DNA of 24,347 nt. It comes from Funneliformis mosseae. Its lineage: Eukaryota; Glomeromycota; Glomeromycetes; Glomerales; Glomeraceae. How positions within the stretch are numbered: the stretch's first letter is position 1; each line of letters opens with the position of its first letter. Location: positions 1 through 24,347 of the forward strand of contig CAJVPP010000946.1 of assembly GCA_910592005.1 (NCBI GenBank). Reading direction: 5' to 3'. Of this stretch, positions 11,406-21,728 are shown piece after piece. Under the pieces are notes generated by a model. The model did no database searches. It saw nothing but the letters and a program-made list of their open reading frames with translations, and had not been told where the DNA came from. The translations under genes and the position numbers were made by a program.

Positions 11406-11611
11406 ATAGTTTAGTTTTGTTAAGTTTTTCTTTTCTTTTCTTTTCTATTTATAGTTTAGTTCAGTAAAGTGCAAGGTTGGTATTGATAAAGTAGTTTAAT
11501 TTAAATTAATTTATAGATATTTTTGTATTTTCTATTTTATTATATGTATTCAGTATTATATAAATTCAATAAAGATTATGCAAAACTGCCGCATTTCAAA
11601 AAAAAAAAAAA
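11406..11611 (+). promoter_or_regulatory. LINE B 3' UTR with polyadenylation signal and A tail
   Basis: Nearly identical to LINE A 3849-4046, with a pyrimidine tract, GTAAAGTGCAAGGTTGGTAT, AATAAA at 11568-11573, and a 14-base A run beginning 24 bases after the signal. Confidence 0.85.
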
Positions 11612-11614
11612 TTC

Positions 11615-11624
11615 GTCAGGATAT
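11615..11624. repeat. Right target-site duplication of LINE B (GTCAGGATAT)
   Basis: Exact copy of 4049-4058, located just after the A tail of LINE B. It marks the 3' boundary of the insertion and implies that the sequence from 11625 onward once directly followed the tail of LINE A. Confidence 0.7.
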
Positions 11625-11978
11625 TTTTCAAGATTTAGGCTTTAAAACAAGTATAAAATTATGGTTTTAGCATTTGTAGTTGATGTGTTATAGCCTTTCA
11701 AAAGTAACCAATTACACTTGTGTTTCTTTTAGTAGTTACTGTAATTTAGAACTATATAATCATATTGATTAATCTATATGATATACAGTCAATAAGATAT
11801 AAACATTCTGTACTTACAAAAAAATTGAATCCTCTTTCTTCTGCCATTCATTCCATCAGAAATTCCTTCTAACATATCAGTTTAAAGAAGAGCAGTAGAT
11901 GCAATTCAAATAGCTAAAAAAAAGTTTATGAATATTAGCAAATTTATTATATCATAAATAATATTAAAGTTCATGAGA
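11625..11978. other. AT-rich stretch upstream of the DDE-like pseudogene
   Basis: No open frame, RNA gene or repeat could be supported here. It may contain the 5' part or promoter of the decayed DDE-like element, but no terminal inverted repeat was found. Confidence 0.4.
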
Positions 11979-13640
11979 ACATGTATCAAAAAATAGAAAA
12001 TCTGTAAGAAGAAAACAAATCTAATAAAGAAAAAATTGTCAAGTTAAAAATAAATACTAAATATGTTCAAAATTATAAAGAAAAAAATTGAGATTACTAA
12101 ATAAAAATCAAGAAGTTATCTGTTATAATAAATCTGAAAAGTTTTCACTTCTTTTTAAATATCTGAACTTATATAAAAATATATATAATTGTATAGAATT
12201 TGGATTAGCAGATGCAAAATAATAGAAAGAGGCTGTTAAAATTCAAATAATAGATAATTTGTGTAAAAATCTTAAAGAAAGATATGAAATTTATATGATA
12301 AGAACTATATTAAATAATTATTTTTTATTTCATCAGTTAAATTCAATTTATTACGAAAGCATATCATCATCTAGCATGAGTTGCAGTTGCCAGAGTTTTA
12401 TGTATTGAGATATGTAAGCATCTCAATAGTCATTACTGTTTTACATCAGTAAAATGTACAAAACAATTTATTAGCACTTTTACTAATATATCTGTTATTA
12501 TTTCTCAAGATAATAAGGCAAAAATCAGCCTTAAAGTACCTGCAGTAGATTATACATTCAGCACGTTACAATTTATTAATGAATCTATAACTGTAGCAGA
12601 TCATGATTTTTTTGAAGAATTCAGACAGAAATTAATCCAATCAATATATCTGATGATAAATCTAAACAAATCTAATAATAAATTAAGAACAGAAAATTTA
12701 GCAATTTTTATATATCCACAATAGTCTCTTGGCACATCTTCACTTACATATATATAAGACTTAAAAAGTCTTACTTTGAATTTCCAATATAACGATATGC
12801 TAAAATCAAACAGAATGATTTAACATATATGGGTTTTATTAGTAGATAATAGTCTAAACGAGAACTCTAGACATCTAAAAAAATATAAATACCTTTTGTT
12901 AGCTATTCAAAAAATTTGATTTAGACTTTTAAGTATAAGAACACATACCTCTGGTCAATTAAAGTATAATCTGATTGAAAAAGATATGGTAACATTGTCT
13001 GATAAACTTGCTGATATTACTTTACCAATTAATCATTTTAATATACAGTTGAATATATAAGAAAAGATTATAGATTCAGAATTAGCTGCAAGAAATTTTT
13101 GCTAATCAAAAAAGACCCTTTGTGAAATTTAGCATCATAATTTAATTTTTGAAAAGAAGATTAAAGCTTATTATGTTAATACACTTACAAATCCTTTGAA
13201 AGATAATTTGAAAGAACAAAAAAAGAAAAGGTTAAAGAATTAAAAAAAGACAAAAGAAATAATAAAAAAAAATTCAAAATGCAGACAAAGAAACAGTAAA
13301 TACTTATTTTATACTGTAATCTTAGATCAAAACTCACTGCAATTTATGTACTTATTTTCTTAATATTAAATGATATACAGATACAAGTTATTATGAACCA
13401 CTTAGAACCAAAGAAGCTATAGATTTTTTTTACTTATATAATGGTTTCTTACTACCAATTACAAAAGCTAAAGATAGTCAGTTCATAAATTTTATTTATT
13501 TTTTTAGTATAGGGATCTCTTAAAGATACTAAGTTATGATGCTCATTATGCATCTATTAAAAAAATGCATACTTATGACTTTGTTGTTCAATTTGTAAAA
13601 AATATTTTCTAACTCTCTCATTTTTAATAAACCACAAGTG
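11979..13640 (+). pseudogene. Decayed DDE-transposase-like pseudogene, superfamily not assigned
   Basis: Three consecutive frames join into one protein-like reading. A charged, coiled-coil-like N-terminal part is at 11979-12085 and about 12094-12400. From about 12413 to 13220 one frame reads through blocks such as VPAVDYTFSTLQFINES, IWVLLVDNSLNEN, LSIRTHTSGQLKYN and DITLPINHFN. Candidate acidic residues are Asp 12509-12511, Asp 12845-12847 and Glu 12977-12979, about 112 and 44 residues apart. From memory these blocks resemble a transposase-like family repeated in Glomeromycotina genomes, ending in a Cys-rich or zinc-finger tail. The remnant at 13270-13640 would be that tail but is badly broken. 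Several stops interrupt the frame. I did not identify the element ends. An alternative is an unrelated repeated host protein. Confidence 0.5.
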
Positions 13641-13902
13641 ATTTAATGTATCCTATTAGCCAAAGATAATCTAAAAGATAACAAAACTTATTTTTGATGA
13701 TCTTTTTCTTCTTCTTTCTTAATAAAAAAGGTCATATAATAAAATGGAATTTGAACAAAGGATTGTAATTCAAATAGAGAATAAATAAAATTTATTTTAA
13801 ATAAATTCACATTTAAAATTTTTTTGCATTTTCGCTAAGCTACTATTTATTAAATGATTATCACATGATCTATATTATTATATATAATCTAAGATTTCTA
13901 TT
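13641..13902. other. AT-rich stretch between the DDE-like relic and hAT-like element 1
   Basis: A-rich and T-rich low-complexity sequence with no coding frame. It may be the 3' end of the DDE-like element, but no boundary is visible. Confidence 0.4.
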
Positions 13903-15397
13903 ATCCTTTCTAGAATTCTAGATGAGTCGAGTTAACTCACGAGTCAGAAAAGCTGAGTCGAGTTTAAATAAAGTCGAGTTTATGTTTTTTTGACTTGATG
14001 ATTTGTGAGTCAAGCCAAATTCAAGTTGAGTTAAATATTTAACTCGACTCAATTTAAACTCAACTTGACTCAAGTTGACTCGAGTTAACTTGAACGATGA
14101 TGAATTATTTAACTTAAATGATTTTTTTATCATTCAAGAAGAATGATGACAAATTGTTTGACTTGAATGATTTTTTTTATCATTTAAGAAGAACAATGAT
14201 GAATCGTTCGACTTAAACGATTTTTTTTTATTGTTTAAGAAGAATAATAATGAATCATTCGACTTAAATGATTTTTTTTATTGTTCAAGAAGAATGATGA
14301 TGAATCGTTCGACTTGAACGATTTTTTTTATCATTTAAGAACGAAGATGAATCATTTGACTTGAACAATTTTTTTTATCGTTCAAGAAGAACAATGATGA
14401 ATTGTTTAAGAAGAACAATGATAAATCATTCAACTTGAATGATTTTTTTTATTGTTCAAGAAGAACAATAACAAATCGTTCGACGAATAAATTTTTATTG
14501 TTCAAGAAGAACAATGACAAATCATTCAACTTGAACGATTTTTTTATCATTTAAGAAGAACAATAACGAATTGTTCAACTTGAACAATTTTTTTTATCAT
14601 TCAAGAAAAATGATGACAAATCATTTGATTTGAATGATTTTTTTTATTGTTCAAGAAGAATGATGATGAATCGTTCGACTTGAATGATTTTTTTTATTGT
14701 TTAAAAAGAACAATGATGAATCGTTTGACTTGAATGATTTTTTTTATTGTTCAAGAAGAATAATGACGAATTGTTCAAGAAGAATGATGATGAATCATTT
14801 AACTTGAACGATTTTTTTTATCGTTCAAGAAGAATAATGACAAATTGTTCGACTTGAATAAATTTTTATCGTTCAAGAAAAATGATGACGAATCATTCAA
14901 CTTGAACGATTTTTTTATCATTCAAAAAGAACGATGACGAATTGTTTTACTTGAACAATTTTTTATCGTTCAAGAAAAATAATGACAAATCGTTTAACTT
15001 GAATGATCTTTTTATTATTTAAGAAGAACGATGACGAATTGTTCAACTTGAATGATTTTTTTTATTGTTTAAGAAGAATGATAATGAATCGTTCAAAAAG
15101 AACGATGACCTGAATCATTTGACTTGAACAATAAAAAAAATCATTCAAGAAGAACAATAACAAATTGTTCGCTCTCCCGATCTTTTCATTTTTTTTTATT
15201 ATTTTTTAAAATCGAATCGAATTAAAATCGAGTCGAGTCAAATTAAGTCGAGTTTAAAATTTATATAACTCGAATCAAATTAAATTAAAAGATTTTATAA
15301 AATAAATTTGACTCGACTTAACTCAAAAAAAGAGAGTTGAATAGAGTTGATCTTTAAATTCGACTTGATTCGACTCATTCAGAACTTTAATTCTTTC
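13903..15397. mobile_element. hAT-like non-autonomous element 1, with target-site duplications
   Basis: The element spans 13911-15389 (1479 bp). Its ends, 13911-13931 and 15369-15389 reversed, agree at 16 of 21 positions, and all five differences are G/A. Both begin TA and share ATGAGTCGA. It is flanked by 8-bp repeats, ATCCTTTC (13903-13910) and ATTCTTTC (15390-15397), differing by one C/T change. Eight-base target duplications and TA(A/G)-type ends fit the hAT superfamily. Subterminal zones (about 13920-14090 and 15190-15385) are full of GAGTCGAGT-like words in both orientations, the usual layout of transposase binding sites. There is no transposase; the frame on the minus strand at 13918-14133 is only repeat sequence. 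Confidence 0.75.
14093..15172. repeat. Minisatellite of about 50-bp double-hairpin units inside hAT-like element 1
   Basis: About 20 tandem units. Each has an inverted repeat like AATCGTTC-GACTT-GAACGATT (perfect at 14303-14323), a T run, and a second inverted repeat like TCGTTC-AAGAA-GAACGA (a perfect stem with a slightly different loop at 15089-15105). Units differ mainly by C/T and G/A changes at the CG dinucleotides of the stems, and some are shortened. Nothing suggests coding. Confidence 0.85.
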
Positions 15398-16539
15398 TTC
15401 TCCTAGGATATTAGATAATATTTATCACTATTCTAAACACATATATGTTATATTTTTAAAACATCTTTTTAGTTAATTATTTAATATTATTAAATTATTA
15501 AAAAATTTAAATTATACACTTTTTTAAAACCAAAATATCTTTTATAATATAGTACTTTTTAAAATTTATAAATATGTATTATACTTAAATATCTTAATCA
15601 ACTATTTATAATTTTAAATTTATTATATTTTATTTAGTTATTATTAATGATTTTATTATAATTAATATATTACAAAATAAAATTGCCAATTGTTTTTATA
15701 TTTGTTAAATTCATTATTATATATTATTTCAAAATCTTTAAAATCATAGTTTAAATAAACATTTTTGCTAAAAATTTAATAATGTAAAATATAAAAATTT
15801 TGATAATAAGAAGATGTAATATATAACGTTTAACTAGAATTACATTGATCTACATATTTCATATAATTATAATTAAATTGCAATATATAAAGATCTATAA
15901 AATTAAACTTTAATTTATTAAATTTTATATAAAGATCAAATTGAGATCATTTAAATTAAATTAGAATCAGATCTTACTAAGACTAAGATCAAAGACTAAA
16001 TCTTAAAGTTCTAGATCTAAACTTTTTTATTTCTTTGTATTATATTATTATCTGAATATATCTGTATAGATAAATTTCAATTTATATAATTTTAATATAA
16101 TTTTATTTAAATTCACTTAATTTTTTATAAATAATAATCTGTATTTATAATAAAGTTTACAGATTATTTAATCACAGATAAATAGATATTTGGGTAAAAT
16201 TACTAATACTTATTATAATTATTTGTAAAGCTTTAATATCCATATCTACTTTTCTTTTTTTTTAAATAAGTTAATAAGTTTATATAAGTTTTAATAATGA
16301 ACTTATATTTATAATTACTATATAAAAATGAAAATTCTCTTCCATTGATCACTTTTCAAAAAAAAAAATCTAAGAAAATAAAAATGTTCATCTTCAAAGT
16401 CCTATTATATTTTTGATTCCGTTAGTTAGTCTTATAGTTCTACAACAGTTCAAATACACTTTTACAACTAGAAAAGAGTTTATTTTAGAAGTTACTTTTA
16501 TTCAATATAGTCAGAAAAAACCAAAACAAATAAGTGTCA
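15398..16539. other. AT-rich spacer; may include the LINE C 5' UTR
   Basis: About 1.1 kb of extremely AT-rich sequence without a supported frame, RNA gene or tandem array. The only structure noted is a short dyad, GATCTTA and TAAGATC around 15968-15990. The last 150 bases or so, after an A run near 16359, are less AT-biased and could be the 5' UTR of LINE C, but no boundary or target duplication can be fixed. Confidence 0.4.
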
Positions 16540-18285
16540 ATGAAAAATAAGCATCGTTTCAACCCAACAGAATATCAACAAACCTTCAAGACACAAGTTG
16601 CTTTAACCTCTGGCTCTGGAGAACAGCTAGACCCGTCTTCAGCTTCAAACGCTACTCTTATCAAAAACTTTTTCAAACCACTAACTCCTACTCCCCTCCA
16701 ACGTCTTAGATAAGAACGAATATCTTTCCATAGAAGATGACTCTAATATGGAAATGGATCAAAACAAAGATTTTACAGTTATTATTCATTCAACTCCATT
16801 TGTTTGCACAGTAACCATTCTCAAAAGCCCTAAGGACCTCCTCACTGCTACTATTTTGAAGATTGTTAATGCTCACTTCGCTCTTGATGACGCGTTCAGA
16901 GGATTAATATCTGCTATGTTAACCTTATTCAGTCGATTGTGATCTACTTCAACGATCAGCAATCTATAGAATCAGCCCTTAATGCGAAATTTCATGATTT
17001 GGATATCAACTAGCTGGTTTAGTATGTGACTTACAAAGAAAATATGCAGTTCTCTCAACGCATACTTTGTATCACTGATATCTACCTTAACCTCAAAAAG
17101 AAATAGCTCACCAATATATTTGCTAAATACGACAAGATAGTTACTGTACAAATGTTCACTAGAGATCTTTGGTAACAAGCTTATATCACTTATGAAGATC
17201 CTAAGAGTATCGATCTCTTCTATACTCAATGGTCACATTTTATCTACAATGACTGCATTCAAGTATACCCAGCCTGCCTCATCCTTGAATAAGTTAAACA
17301 ACGTAATTATTTTAGAATGAGACTCACCAATTTGTCCTTCAACACCTCCGCTAAGGATCTGTAAAACATCACCTTAGCTACTAAAGCTAAAGCCCTCTAC
17401 ATCCCTCATTCAAACAATTATAAACCTCAACCCTTTACAGTCTTTTACTTCGAAACAGAGGCAGACCTTAATAATGCTATTAAACAATCTTTTACATTTG
17501 GCGACAACGAACTCCAATGGTACTCAGCTAACGTGAAATGTTATCATAAATGTGGTTCCCCAGAACACATTGTCATGAAATGCCTTCAAATTGTTTCATC
17601 AGTAAATGACGATCCTATCGATCAATCTAAAACTTCAATTTATAAGCTTCTCTTCGTTCAAAAACTATACAATCGCTTCAAACTAATAGGATTTAGATCT
17701 TTGATCATGAGACATAATGACCACCAATTCAATCATAACCAATTACCCCTTCCCAAAGAGGGAAACAAACCTGCAACAGATAAAGGCAAAGCCAAAGACA
17801 AAGGCTCTGCAGGTTCTTCGATTGATGACTCAATTCATAATTCCAATAATAATAACAACATGACCAATGATAAGCTAGACAGAATCTTTAGCATGCTCGC
17901 GGGCATGTAAAAGACTATATCTGATCTTGAAACTCATATTGCTAAGTTAGAAAAGGCTTAATCAACTATCTTTACCTCACCTTCCTCTTCACCATCAAGC
18001 GTCCTGAATAACAGGCCTATTGCACAGCAATCTGCGTCTACCTTTACCCTCCAAAAAAGAGTTCGTATTGCCAATTCCTCTTCAGATGAAGACCTTAATA
18101 AGTCACCTGTTCCCATCGACTTTAAAACACAAGCAATTATTAAAGAATAAGCCTCTGTTATCATTGAACAACAGAAGCAATTACAGATCATTAATTCCCA
18201 AATGCTCGAAATTATGGCTTAGGTGCAAAAACCATCTGGTTTCTCCCCACAATAATTTCACCCATTACCTAACCCATAACTATGA
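16540..18285 (+). pseudogene. LINE C ORF1: double-RRM plus zinc-knuckle RNA-binding protein (decayed)
   Basis: ATG at 16540 opens MKNKHRFNPTEYQQ. The frame slips near 16695 and returns near 16926, then stays in one frame to the end. Two RRM-like stretches are visible, ILCITDIYLNLKKK followed by AYITYED (about 17065-17200), and MRLTNLSFNTSAKDL followed by FTVFYFETEADL (about 17318-17470). A knuckle CYHKCGSPEHIVMKC starts near 17538 and has CX3C spacing where CX2C is usual. SSIDDSIHN and an Asn run follow, then a Leu-rich segment (DLETHIAKLEKA) that may form a coiled coil. About eleven internal TAA or TAG stops all fit Gln codons and none is TGA. The likely end is TGA 18283-18285, overlapping the ORF2 ATG, or TAA 18277. 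Confidence 0.75.
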
Positions 18286-19380
18286 TTAATAATAATACAA
18301 ATATCGATAAAAATAATAATTACAAAAATAAATATATAGAATATTCCACCAACAATCAAACTAATTCAAAAGGCACACCTACTATATCCTTTGCTACCCA
18401 TAATATAAATTCAATTCAATGTTCAATCAAAAACCAATTTATTAATGATACATTCACAGATCTCAATATGGATTTCATAGGTCTTACTAAAACACGACAC
18501 AAGTCTGACCAATCCTTTCATTATATACACGACCCTGATTACACTTCTTTTTAGAGTACCTGCCTTAACTCACACGCCAGAGTTGGCATTCTCATTAAAA
18601 AATCCTAGACTGTTTACATCCAAAAAGTCTATCTGGATAATGATCGATTTATTTACATAGACTTGTATTTATCTGAACATACCAAACTTCGCATCTTCTG
18701 TATCTATTTACATGCTTCAACTGAATCTGATATTAAGATAGAATGGCTCAACTTACACAAATTAATCATTAAACATGTTTATGATAGCATCAGAGCGGAT
18801 TTCAGGACTGTCATTTTAAGGGACTTCAACGCAAATCTCGATACCTACTGGTCATAAGTTAACAATAGCAAAGCTCTACACTGGCAAATGGACTTTTACA
18901 AACAGCTCTTCACATTGAACTTTCTAGACCTTTATGACGTTTGTCATGATACATCCCAACTCACATACCACTCATACTCACGTAGTTTAAAAATTGACCC
19001 CATTTTTGTCTTACCCAACTTCACTTCAGAATTCCTTTATTCATACTTAGATCAACCAATCCTCTACTCGTCCGACCATAAGATCATTTTTGCAATATTC
19101 ACTAATTGTCATACGTAATCAAGTGCTGAACGTCATACCTTACAAAATAAATGACAAGTTTCCAATTTAAGAGCTATGAACCTGTTCAAATGGAATAAAT
19201 TCACTGCGCACACCGATTTTCATTATAGATGTCACAACCTGAATTGCCTCTCAAACTTTCCCATTAATAGATGCAATATGAACACCCTATGGACAAATAT
19301 TAAAGCTACTATCCTAGCTGCTAACAGATGTGTCATACCTCAAGTTTGGATTTCCCTACAACAAAAAGATAAATGACCTT
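18282..19380 (+). pseudogene. LINE C ORF2, APE-type endonuclease (decayed)
   Basis: ATG 18282 starts an Asn-rich leader followed by ATHNINSI (conserved Asn). The catalytic Glu block reads GLTKTRH with Lys at 18489-18491, explained by GAA to AAA. The GDFNA block reads RDFNA at 18819-18833, with Gly to Arg through G-to-A but the Asp kept. IDPIFVLPNF and the intact SDH at 19071-19079 complete the fold. The frame stays in register from 18282 to 19376, with stops including TAG 18553 and TAA 18855. Loss of the metal-binding Glu should abolish nicking. Confidence 0.82.
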
Positions 19381-21728
19381 TTGATCAGCCCCCTTTTTTC
19401 ATTGCAGCTAGGAAAGTTGGCTCATTCCTGCTCCGTTTTAAAAACTTACTTTTACGAACAAGCCATTAGCCTGAACCTTCGAATGGTTTCATATCAAAGG
19501 TAATATAGAAAAACTGATTGTAAAATTAAAACTTCCTATGTATTCCTTTCCTCCCTCTTTACGAATCGATAATATCAATGACGTCAAATTAAAAATCAAA
19601 GATCTTCACAAATCTTTAACAGCTTTAGCTAAAATTGAAATACAAAAAATAAAAGAATCAGCTATCAAGTCCTTTATAGACAAGCGATGTGACAACCTGC
19701 AAGATGACCTCTTCAAAATGATTGCTTCTATCTTGAATCAGAAGAAATGATCCATAGTGCTTAATCGACTACTTATCACGAACAAGGACTCAAGTGATAA
19801 ATATTTCACCATCGAACTAGAAGAAATCAAGAGAGCCACAATTGATCATTTCCAAAACTTTGCTGTCCCCTCAACCCCTGTGTACTATATGCCTCCCAGA
19901 TGGTCTGAGCAATATAAACCTAAGGACTACATTAATAATCAATACTATTCCAATCTCATGCAACCTCTCACATATGATGAATAGTTTGCTGTCCTCAGAA
20001 CACTTTCCAATAATAAAGCAGCTGGTCCCTCTGGCATCACCAATGAAATGATTGCTCACCTTGAAGACAAGATTCAGTGACTTCTTTGGAAACTCATCTG
20101 TATATGCTTCACAATAGGTGACATCCTCAACAAATAGAAAATCACCCACATATATCCCATTCCCAAACCCATGGAATGGAAATGTGACATAATCAAAACC
20201 AGACCCATTACACTACTTGAAACTGTGTGTAAAGGCCTTATTAAGATCATCACCAATAGACTCTCCTGAATATTAGCCAACTACAACATTCTCAAGAGAG
20301 GAAACTTCGTTGGATTGCCAGGAGGATTAACAGAATTACCTATAAAAATTATCAATATGCTATTAAAGGATGCTATCGAGAATAATAAAGAAATTTGGAT
20401 TCTATTGCAAGACTTTTCTAAGGCTTACGATCATGTAGATTTGTCTTACCTTCGTCTCACCATAAACAGAATCAAAGTTCTTAAGTTAGCTACTGAACTC
20501 ATTATAAACCTCTTTACCTCAAGAAGAAACGCTGTATTTATCGCACAGGGAACCACTGACTTATATGATGTTAAGATAGGTATTGACTAAGGAGAAGTTA
20601 TTTCCCCTTTAGTGTGATGTATCTACCTAGACCCCTACTCTGTGAAGTAGGCTCCCTAAATAAAGGATATACAATTGATCATACTTGGATTTCTGACATC
20701 ACCTCCATGAATACCAGCACTATATCAACCTCCGTTTTGTCACTTGCGTTTATGAACGATACAAACTGGGTGGCTAGTTCTAAACAAGATTTAGAAGAAA
20801 TTTTACACGTTGCAGATGAATTTTATAGTCTTACCAGATCTGCACTCAACAAAGACAAATCGAAACTGTTGATGACCTGCCATGTTAATGTTCTTCCTGT
20901 TCCTATCAAATTTGGCTCAACCATTATCGATATTATCCCTGAAGAAGGATCAGTACAGTTCTTAGGTGTATGGATTAACAGTCAGAGAGCTCAATCATTC
21001 GTCAAGAAGCAGCTCACGTTTGATATAAACCATTTCGTCACCTCTATGAAATATAAACCATTAATGGATAAACAACTATCATATATTATTAATATAGTTT
21101 TGTGTCTCCTACTAGAGTATTGCATGCAGCTGATACCCTTTTCAAAAAATGAATGTCATAAAATTTTCGCTCCCATACATTCACTTTTCAAATATAAAAA
21201 TAAATTCGTCCTTATCCTCCCTAACACTCTTTTGAACTTCAAACAATTCTATAACTTAAATGATCTCTGGTCACTGCAAATCAAATCCCTTTCAACTGCT
21301 CTTATTTACTAATTTAATAACTCATCCTTTTATAAGAACATCTCTTTAATTCGACTTTACTAATTACAGTTAAACAATGTTCTTGTTACATCCTCCCTAA
21401 ATTATTGGTCACATTCTTTCAACAAAAGATCACATAGAAACTTAATTGGTGTTTCCCTTTCCCTTATTAATTCTTCATCCTCAAAACTTTCTTTTAATGT
21501 TTTTTCTCTTCTCATGAATAAAATTACTGGAGACACCTAACCCATCACAAAAATCTTTTCTAGTAGTCTACTGAAATGATATAACAAGATTCTCACTAAT
21601 TATAACTTATATTTTCTAGATTAATTAATCTCTTCCTTAGGTCGTCATTTAATTACTACTTCTGATTTTCTTCTCAGGGATTTGATCATCAGTCAAAAAG
21701 ATTTGGTTCATCTGATTTTTTTTATAGA
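19381..21728 (+). pseudogene. LINE C ORF2, reverse transcriptase and connecting region (decayed)
   Basis: Blocks in order are SNNKAAGPSGITNEM (about 20010-20050), THIYPIPKP, TRPITLLETVCKGL, ILLQDFSKAYDHVDL with motif A Asp at 20411-20413, and DxGEVISPLV near 20586. Motif C is FMND, where the first Asp of the FxDD/YMDD box is Asn (AAC at 20755-20757). VQFLGVWINS follows. Stops at Trp or Gln positions include TAG 19982, TAG in NKxKITHIY and TAA 20588. A missing C near 20633 shifts the frame, and a T run near 21718-21726 shifts it again. The longest open part is 20614-21312. Confidence 0.85.

Larger units (their letters stand above)
4059..11611 (+). mobile_element. LINE B: nearly full-length two-ORF non-LTR retrotransposon, decayed
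   Basis: The element runs from just after GTCAGGATAT at 4049-4058 to the 14-base A tail at 11598-11611, which is followed by the same 10-mer, giving about 7.55 kb. It carries ORF1 (RRM and CCHC knuckle), ORF2 (APE endonuclease, RT, RNase H, zinc region) and a 3' UTR with AATAAA at 11568-11573. The first bases already appear to be coding, with no ATG and no 5' UTR, so the 5' end is probably slightly truncated. Many stops and at least six small indels make it non-functional. It was inserted after LINE A, at or beside the LINE A tail. Confidence 0.85.

Noticed and set aside
13918..14133. Protein-coding frame of 71 codons on the minus strand
   Set aside because: It is a translation of the GAGTCGAGT-type subterminal repeats of hAT-like element 1 and has no protein-like features.
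14093..15172. CRISPR array
   Set aside because: The repeats are contiguous variants without unique spacers, lie inside inverted ends with 8-bp target duplications, and the surroundings are eukaryotic retrotransposons. The same holds for 22926-23947.
14093..15172. Compensatory mutations preserving the hairpins
   Set aside because: Matched arm states (CG/CG, CA/TG, TG/CA) are not clearly more common than wobble or mismatched states in a by-eye count, so selection on the stem is not supported.
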